The notes below the pieces were generated by a model. The model searched no databases and had not been told where the DNA came from. It saw only the letters and a list, made by a program, of their open reading frames with translations. The translations under genes were made by a program, and so were the position numbers. From assembly GCA_022496205.1 (NCBI GenBank), contig WTXD01000007.1:372001-436000 (forward strand): 64,000 bases of DNA. Reading direction: 5' to 3'. Shown piece by piece: positions 57,923-64,000 of this stretch. Numbering within the stretch: the first letter of the stretch is position 1; the number at the start of each line of letters is the position of its first letter. This DNA is from Gloeopeniophorella convolvens (lineage: Eukaryota; Basidiomycota; Agaricomycetes; Russulales).

Positions 57923-58907
57923 TTATGAGGGCTGGGAAGTGGTCCTGAGGTAAGGCTAACAAACGCGCGTCAATCTACCGAACCCAGCGCGGGAAGCACG
58001 GCTGATACTCACCTTGAACTCGACGAGGTTGGGGAACAGCTTCCTAGCCTCCTCGGTAGGTACAGAGGCGTGGACAACGACGTCCTCGCCCTGCTTCCAG
58101 TTCACAGGGGTTGTGACCTTGTGCTTGTCAGTAAGCTGAAGAGCTATAGAGAAAGGTCAGCAATTAGTCTGTCGCCACGACTGTTCAGGGCGTACAGTCG
58201 ACGACACTGTGGGACACGAAAAATCAGCCTGAGATTTCGAGCCACGAACGACTAGACTGACCGAAGAATCTCGTCAAAGTTGCGGCCCGACGCAGCAGGG
58301 TACGAGAGGGTGAGACGAATGACCTTCTTCGGGTCAATAATGAACACTGTCCGGACCTGCGCGAGCGATTAGCAGAGCCGCACATATTTGCACTCGTGTG
58401 GGAACACCTACGGTCAGGGGTAGGCCCTTTTTGTCGACGTTCGTCGCATCTTGGTGATCCAGCATATCGTAGAGGATAGATATGCTCCGGTCGGCGTCGG
58501 CAATCTGCGCCGGTGTGAGAAACGCGCTGCCACGGCGTGCGCAGGGTAACGCACGATGGGGAACTGCACGTCTGTCTTCCCCCACTCGTTGATGTCGGTG
58601 ATCCACTTGTGGTGCGACTCGATCCCGTTCGCGGACAGGCCGATCACCTTGACGCCGCGCTTCTCAAAGTCGGGCGCGCGGCGCGAGACCTCTGCGAGCT
58701 CGGTCGTGCAGACGGGAGTGAAATCGTCAGGGTGAGAGAAAAGGATGGCCTGCGATGACAACCTCATGGTTAACGATCAGGAACTCGGTCTGCAGGACGA
58801 GATGTGCTTGCCCAGGAGTTACCGATCCACTCGTGGAACTTGATGGGGCCCTTGGTCGTCTCGGCCTCGAAATCGGGCGCAATGCTTCCCAGACGGAGAG
58901 TCGGCAT
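57923..58907 (-). CDS. PRX1: 1-Cys peroxiredoxin (Prx6/Prx1 type)
   Basis: Reduces hydrogen and organic peroxides. The start at 58907 gives [20 protein letters not shown] and PIKFHEWIG, then [20 protein letters not shown] with the peroxidatic Cys in [26 protein letters not shown] and [67 protein letters not shown] and [21 protein letters not shown] final small exon adds [10 protein letters not shown] with TAA at 57923-57925. No second (resolving) Cys was seen, and there is no obvious mitochondrial presequence, so a cytosolic form is more likely. About seven short introns; length about 220 residues. Confidence 0.94.
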
Positions 58908-59216
58908 GTTAAGCTAGTAAGATGGAGTGGTGCAAAGACAGAAGCGATTGCAGTAAGCCCCATGGCGGGGCAGAGCGATCTGGTTTATAAAGACGCGTGC
59001 GCCCTTGGCCAAGAAGCAGGGAATGATCGCGTCTTCCTTTCTCACGCTCGCAACCGACGCGCTGGATGACGCGATCCGGCCTTCGGTGCCACTTTGCTGC
59101 ATTCTGCCCCGGTCCAGCTCTCTCAGGCTCGTGAGCGAAATCCGATACTTTCTTGACCGTGCAGGGACAATGTTTAGCACGTACGAAATACACAAAGCGA
59201 TGCATCTACAAGTGTC
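58908..59216. other. Intergenic, peroxiredoxin promoter
   Basis: Between the peroxiredoxin start and the SSU72 stop. Nothing coding was seen. No clear stress-response element could be named. Confidence 0.4.
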
Positions 59217-60317
59217 TTAATAGTACGCAACAGCGTGCAGCAGACTGTGCGGGTGGTTTTCCTGCTGCGTCTGGAGAATCGCGTCAATGTTCTCGTCGAT
59301 GTCATCCGTCGCTTCGATCTGTGTTTATCGCGTCAATCACACCACCGAGAAGGCGACATGCCGCGCCACGCACCGCGGCAGCCAAGTCGAGCATAGCTTT
59401 GCCAGCGATGAGGGCTTCTTCATGATTGTCCTTAATCTCGACATTAATTATGTGCACGACGCGATTGAAATCGCCCCCGCGTGATAGCAAGTCTGTGGAG
59501 GCACTAGTTGAGCGGTGCCGGATTTCGAGGCACGGACGGCGTACCATCGCACACTGCGTCGAAGCAGCGTTCCTCGCAGGTGATCACAATATCAGCCACC
59601 GTCCTGCTCTCCTGCCACCGTTCCGGAGCGCGCTTGATGTTCCGGTTTCGGTCGAGCATCTGGAGTAACCCGTTGGCAGAATATCTGTCTCACACGCCTG
59701 TCAATGTACGAAAAGAGTCCTGAGATGACAGACGTACAATCGAGGGTCCTTCGAATGGAGCTCCTGGAAGATATCCTCGTACGGCGTGCCGAATGCGTAT
59801 ATGTTGGGCTTGTCTATTGACGGCCCGGGCAGTCGCACGGCCGAGCCCGTGCCGTACGATATAACGCGGTACCCCGCCTTCCTACAGCAAGTTACTTGGC
59901 AGTCCCAGGGGCGTAACAAGTGTTACGCACTGCAAGACAAAGTGTCCTTCCATAGAGCGGTTCTATAAAATACCTTATAAGATGGGCGTGTCAAGACGGC
60001 GATGTGCGATGACTCACTTGGTTGCTTGCGCACACGACACAGAACAAGGGCCTCGTCTTTAGGTGAGGCGGGGTGAAGTTCGTTCCATGTGTAAGTGTGG
60101 ATGTGGGTACGTCGGCAGGTGCAGGGATCTGCGACGAGACAGTGGCTACTGCCGTGACGAACGGTTGTGGCGGTGTGATAGAGTGCGAGCTAGGGGCTGA
60201 GGGTCCGCCATTATTCGGCGTTGGTGTGTGTGATGGCTGCCGCTGCTGCTGTTGCTGCTGCTGGAGGCGAGGATCCGCGCGCGCAAGCCGGGGGTCCCGA
60301 GCGCGTCTGGGGTCCAT
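59217..60317 (-). CDS. SSU72: RNA polymerase II CTD phosphatase Ssu72
   Basis: Removes phosphate from Ser5/Ser7 of the Pol II CTD and acts in 3'-end processing. The start at 60317 gives [20 protein letters not shown], a poly-Gln run and a Pro/Ser-rich segment, about 95 residues not present in yeast or animal Ssu72. Then FCVVCASNQ joins to the next exon, forming the CX5R phosphatase loop. Further blocks: [79 protein letters not shown] and [20 protein letters not shown]. It ends [15 protein letters not shown] at 59217. About four introns. The conserved part has the usual length (about 195). Confidence 0.93.
60238..60263 (-). repeat. CAG/CAA run encoding poly-Gln
   Basis: About eight glutamine codons in the N-terminal extension of Ssu72, seen on the plus strand as GCTGCTGCTGTTGCTGCTGCT. 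Length variation between strains is likely. Confidence 0.8.
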
Positions 60318-61839
60318 GATGTTCGTACTGCGGCGATGGTGAAGAACAGTTAGCAGCTGGAAGCAGCGCTGGGTGTGCGAGCATGGTGCGGCTCAGCAGT
60401 ATCTAGAACATTTCCAGTCTTCTCCTCGACCCTTCCATGTCGTGCGCAGAGCGCCAGACATTGTGTTCTTTTGCACAGGGGGGTCGATGCGGATTCCACT
60501 CTGAATCATCTTCGGCCAATGTGAACTCGTCAAGAAAATCAATTCACCTTCGAATGCGCGGGTAAGCGTGTGTACGGAGGGGTCCGCGTAAGAGTCGGGA
60601 GAAGTTGGAAGTTGTGTGGTCGAAGTCGACTCAGAGTCGGCACGAAACTGAAGCGGCGGGCCGGCGCTAACGGTGCTAGTGCTGACGGAAATATTATTTT
60701 ACCCGGAGTTATTTAACGTGTTTAATTTAGGTTTTTGTATGTTGCGCACTGAAGTCCAGGGCTCTGCCAGAATCACTTGAACTGCTTTAGTCACTGAAAG
60801 GCTGCCTGTTGCGCTCCTGCCGCCTACCTGCACTTCGACGGTTCACATGCTCAGCTCTGGCGTCTTGCAAGATGGACCCACACTCACGCATGCCGGCGCG
60901 GCTCGAGACCCTGCAATAATTTGCGATGTCTTTTATTACCCTCCTGTGATGCTTTTGAGCGTGCGCAGCTGACGGCCGTTGGCCGCGCTGACCTCAGTTC
61001 TGATACCTTCGATACTTGGGGCTACTGAATGACTGTCTTCACGCTTCCAAAGTGCTATGGAGGCGAAACGGGAACGGACCAAGGATCATACCCCATAGCT
61101 CCTTGTCCCGGCTGCCAGAGCATGTGCAGAGTATGAACTTCGCTCCTGAAGCTTGAAGCTTGAGGTACCATCCCAGGCTCAGTCGAGGGTCCCAGCTTTG
61201 ATATGTGCCCTGCACATATGCGTAAACAACGGTGTACCCGTATCCGATGAAACCTTGAGCACTACGTCTCCGAGTCCGAGCGACCTCCGCCCCAATGTAT
61301 AATTTTGCCCGGCTTGGCTTCCTTGTAGCAACGTTACGTGAAGCAGCTCAAGTGCCATATTCGACCGCAACTAGTGGTCGCCGAGTATTTTCTGCTAACG
61401 AGATTACTGAATGAGATGGCGGCCATGTGCTATTGAATGAACGCAGACGAGGACCTGCCGCCGCAACCTGCACCGAAACGATTCCATTCACCAATCCTGG
61501 TGCTTTCGTCAAGACTTCATGCAGATTCCTTTGTTCCGTGAAATCTTTGCGTGACATGGGTTCGGACTGTATTCAAGTTGGCACGTATCTTCAACCAATC
61601 CGGCGCCGCACTCATCTGGCGACAGACTAAGATGTGGCTGCTTCGAATTTCCCCGAAGTGCGCACCCCGGGTGATATCACGCAATGCATTGTGAGTGACA
61701 AGAATAAGGATTGCATGTGTAATTCCCAAGAGTGATTAATACGACAGGGGGTATGGATCATTTCACATCATCATCACGAGAAGAGCCAGAGAGAAGTCGC
61801 CGCAGAGAACACCCATCAAACACGCTTTGGAACAACGCC
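60318..61839. other. Gene-poor 1.5-kb stretch
   Basis: This holds the SSU72 promoter and an AT-rich patch (about 60690-60745). Only short frames occur on either strand, none with a motif. No tRNA, repeat array or transposon end was recognised. Confidence 0.45.
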
Positions 61840-62817
61840 CTACACCTGAACTGCTCCATGAGTGCCCTGCATAGGGCCCAAGGAAGCTGGATATTGCTGC
61901 GGCACCGCCGCTTGTTGCGGGGGATACGTCTGCGCGCTGACAGGCACGACAGACACTTGGGCAGGCGACCCCACGTTCTTTGTCTCGGCATACAGGAGCA
62001 CGCCGTCGCGCACGGACGACTTCCACACGTTGTGGCCGCGTGATGTGGCGCGGATGCTCAGCACCAGGAGGAGGGTGGTGTACGCCATGACTGTACGACA
62101 ACGTGATGATGAACAGCCCGCAAAACGCAGATCGAACGACAGAAGATCACGTACGCAGGATCCATGTCAGGAAAGCAAAGGCCATGATTGCCTTGATCTC
62201 GTGGCAACCGCTGGAGATGTCGTCATCACCTGTCGGGGTGGCGTTGGCAACGGTGTGCAGGTACAAAAGAGTATTGTTATAGGGTCGCACCGAAAACGCC
62301 AAAGTTGCAGCTCGACTCTTCGGAGAAAAAGCCATCGATCTGGCCGTCTGTCCACGCGGCATAGGAAGCGCTCGACAGCCAAAGGATCCAGAGCACGGCT
62401 AGTCCCAAAGCGTCAGCCTCTGGATACCGCGGAGATCCCGGCGTCAACTCACTCAGCCATCCGAGCTCCGTGGCGATCCATGAGAGGAACGACCCTTGTC
62501 GGAGCGAATCAATCACGAACCTGCCCCATTTTAGGTGAGTCCTGCGCGGCAACATCGCGGCGATCGCGAGTGCGGACGTACATCGGGATGGTCGTGAACA
62601 GCGTGAGCAGGCTCGTTGCGAGCGCAAGTGCCGCAAACTTGTAGTAGAATGCGGGCTCCGTCAACGAGATGAGGCCCGCACTCACGCCCATCACGATGAT
62701 AGCAAACACATTGGCGGTCACTGGACCAGCACCATCAGTACACCGCCGCGCGTAGGGCCACAAGAGGAGGCCTCGCTCACCAAAGGTCGCAAAGCGGACA
62801 GTCGCAAGCCAGGTCAT
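61840..62817 (-). CDS. MARVEL-like four-span membrane protein B
   Basis: The start at 62817 gives MTWLATVRFATF; an intron leads to VTANVFAIIVMGVSAGLISL, the first membrane segment. Then KFAALALATSLLTLFTTIPM (second), FVIDSLRQGSFLSWIATELG, LAVLWILWLSSASYAAWTDG (third) and AFLTWILLMAYTTLLLVLSI (fourth). A Cys pair (SSCNFG... and SSGCHEIKA) lies in the loop between segments 3 and 4. The cytosolic tail includes GHNVWKSSVRDGVLLYAETK and ends in a Gln/Pro-rich part with TAG at 61840-61842. The last intron splits the codon between WIL and LMAYT. A tandem paralog lies just upstream (63704). Physiological role unknown; MARVEL-type topology is the basis of the name. Confidence 0.78.
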
Positions 62818-63703
62818 TATGGGCCGTCACGGTGAACGCAGGGAATCAACTTTGCTCGTTAAGCGTGCACACAAAAGGGGGGCGGTGACACCGTTTCTCC
62901 CTGCGTGCTGGCACCTTTTAATGGCTAGCTAAACTGCCTAAGGGCCAGGGCCAGGGTGCGAATTTCGTTTGACAGCGACGGCGCTTCATACCAGGCACGT
63001 ACACCGACGGGATGGTCGATATGAACATCAGTACAGCCGCTGCCTTTTAGGGCAAAATGGCGTCCCAGGCCCAGCGCCTGCCCGCCTTCGGCCTTGCCGA
63101 TGGACGGTGCGGTGCCGCGCACGGGATGTTCCCATACTCGGGCCAGTCTTCAGATTGGCTGAGCATTGGTATTCGGAACGTGCAAAGTCAAAGTTCTGAG
63201 GCATGTCTGGGTTTGCCAAGGCAAGAACATCCTAAGCCTGGAAGAAGCACGCTGCTGCAGTTGGCGAACCCACCGCCCAGAGTGTTGATAGATGTCGGGT
63301 TTAACGTGGGCTGCAAGGAGCAGAACAAGTGGGACCAGATGATGATGGCAGCCAGACAACGGAGGTTGTTGTGCCATGAATACAGTGACATGACAGTCGT
63401 GGCATGGCAAGACAAAGACGATCATCCCGTCATTGATCGATGCCAACCCCCCAGATGGATTTAGCTAATGTCCAAAAGCGGCACATCGATTGCAAATTCA
63501 GACGCTGGCTGTGACCAAGGCATAACCCTGGCAAGCTAGATTATTCCTGGAAGCTATCACAATGGATAAGTTACAAAAGAGCGACCAAAGAGCATGGAGA
63601 GCAGACAATAGACACGGGGACGCATAGACGATGATTCGTGATGGGGATTGGGATTGGGATGGGGAGATTTTAGTGAGATCTGGCTTCAACTGGGCCAAGC
63701 GCC
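62818..63703. other. Intergenic between the two tandem MARVEL-like genes
   Basis: About 890 bp with the promoter of gene B and the 3' end of gene C. A short GGGATT tandem run lies at about 63642-63664. No coding sequence was recognised; a 135-codon plus-strand frame (63057-63464) has no motif. Confidence 0.45.
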
Positions 63704-64000
63704 CTACAAACCGACGGGGATTTGCTGCGGCGGGGTCTCTACGTCTTTTGCAAAGGCGTCAAGGGCGTGACTGGCAGGCTCCTCGGCGGATTTGGCGCTA
63801 GAGAGGAAGATGACGCCGTCGCGCGCTGACGTCGTCCACACCTTGTGGCCAGCCATATGGGCGCGGACGGTATACCAGAGGAGCACGCCGGTGTACGCCA
63901 TGACTGCGCCCAAAAAAGCACGCTCAGCATTGAGCGACACCAAACCAAAGCGAAACCTTACGTGGCAGCCACGTCAGGAATCCAAACGCAGTAATAGCTT
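63704..64000 (-). CDS. MARVEL-like membrane protein C, 3' part only
   Basis: The window edge cuts this gene. Visible are the end of one exon (AITAFGFLTWLP, near 64000-63961) and, after a GTAAGG...GCAG intron, LMAYTGVLLWYTVRAHMAGH, KVWTTSARDGVIFLSSAKS and a tail ending TPPQQIPVGL with TAG at 63704-63706. This aligns with gene B (AFLTWIL / LMAYTTLLLVLSIRATSRGH, NVWKSSVRDGVLLYAETK), and the intron splits the same codon in the same phase. It is a tandem paralog of gene B. The N-terminal three membrane segments lie outside the window. Confidence 0.8.

Noticed and set aside
63642..63664. GGGATT tandem units, telomere-like at first sight
   Set aside because: The unit is not TTAGGG in any rotation and there are only about three copies.

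Overview
The window is nuclear DNA from a filamentous basidiomycete, probably an Agaricomycete. The evidence is densely packed genes split by many introns of about 45-60 bp, donors mostly GTGCGT/GTGAGT/GTACGT, C/G-rich third codon positions, and a gene set typical of that group (APSES cell-cycle factor, Ssk1 response regulator, KDM3-type JmjC protein, F-box/leucine-rich protein, MARVEL-like four-span proteins). Order-level placement (Polyporales-like) is only a guess. Genes were rebuilt by joining exons by eye, so most start, stop and family calls are firm, but some internal splice sites are approximate.

Layout. 1-3.9 kb: 5' end of an acetyl-CoA acetyltransferase, the autophagy E2-like enzyme Atg10, ribosomal protein eS1 and adenine phosphoribosyltransferase. 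3.9-12.9 kb: a GH47/EDEM-like mannosidase with a PA domain, a protein with two p27-type zinc ribbons, a multi-exon protein of unknown function and an F-box/LRR protein. 12.9-15.9 kb is gene-poor. 15.9-22 kb: glutathione-dependent formaldehyde dehydrogenase, Vfa1, an equilibrative nucleoside transporter and mitochondrial uL24. 23.4-32.4 kb: an Mbp1/Res-type APSES factor, Swd1 (COMPASS), Esf2 (pre-rRNA processing) and ARS2/SERRATE. 32.4-35 kb is another gene-poor stretch with one weak candidate. 35-49.4 kb: Ssk1 (HOG pathway), a KDM3-like JmjC protein, an MDR-superfamily reductase-like protein with a very long disordered N-terminus, and the circularly permuted GTPase Nug1/GNL3. 50-60.3 kb: a Tra2-like SR protein divergent from ribosomal protein eL18, an MBOAT lysophospholipid acyltransferase, a MARVEL-like protein, proteasome alpha2, 1-Cys peroxiredoxin and the Pol II CTD phosphatase Ssu72. 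61.8-64 kb: two tandem MARVEL-like genes, the second cut by the window edge.

The content is mostly housekeeping: ribosome biogenesis (eS1, eL18, uL24m, Esf2, Nug1), RNA polymerase II and chromatin control (Swd1, KDM3-like, Ssu72, ARS2, Tra2-like) and stress or protein quality control (Ssk1, peroxiredoxin, formaldehyde dehydrogenase, EDEM, Atg10). No metabolic gene cluster, transposon, CRISPR array, rRNA or convincing tRNA was seen. The most interesting points are the MARVEL-like paralogs that share an intron position, the p27 double zinc ribbon, start-codon-only first exons on both sides of one short divergent promoter, an intron inside the Nug1 P-loop codons, and several unrecognised or weak candidate genes.
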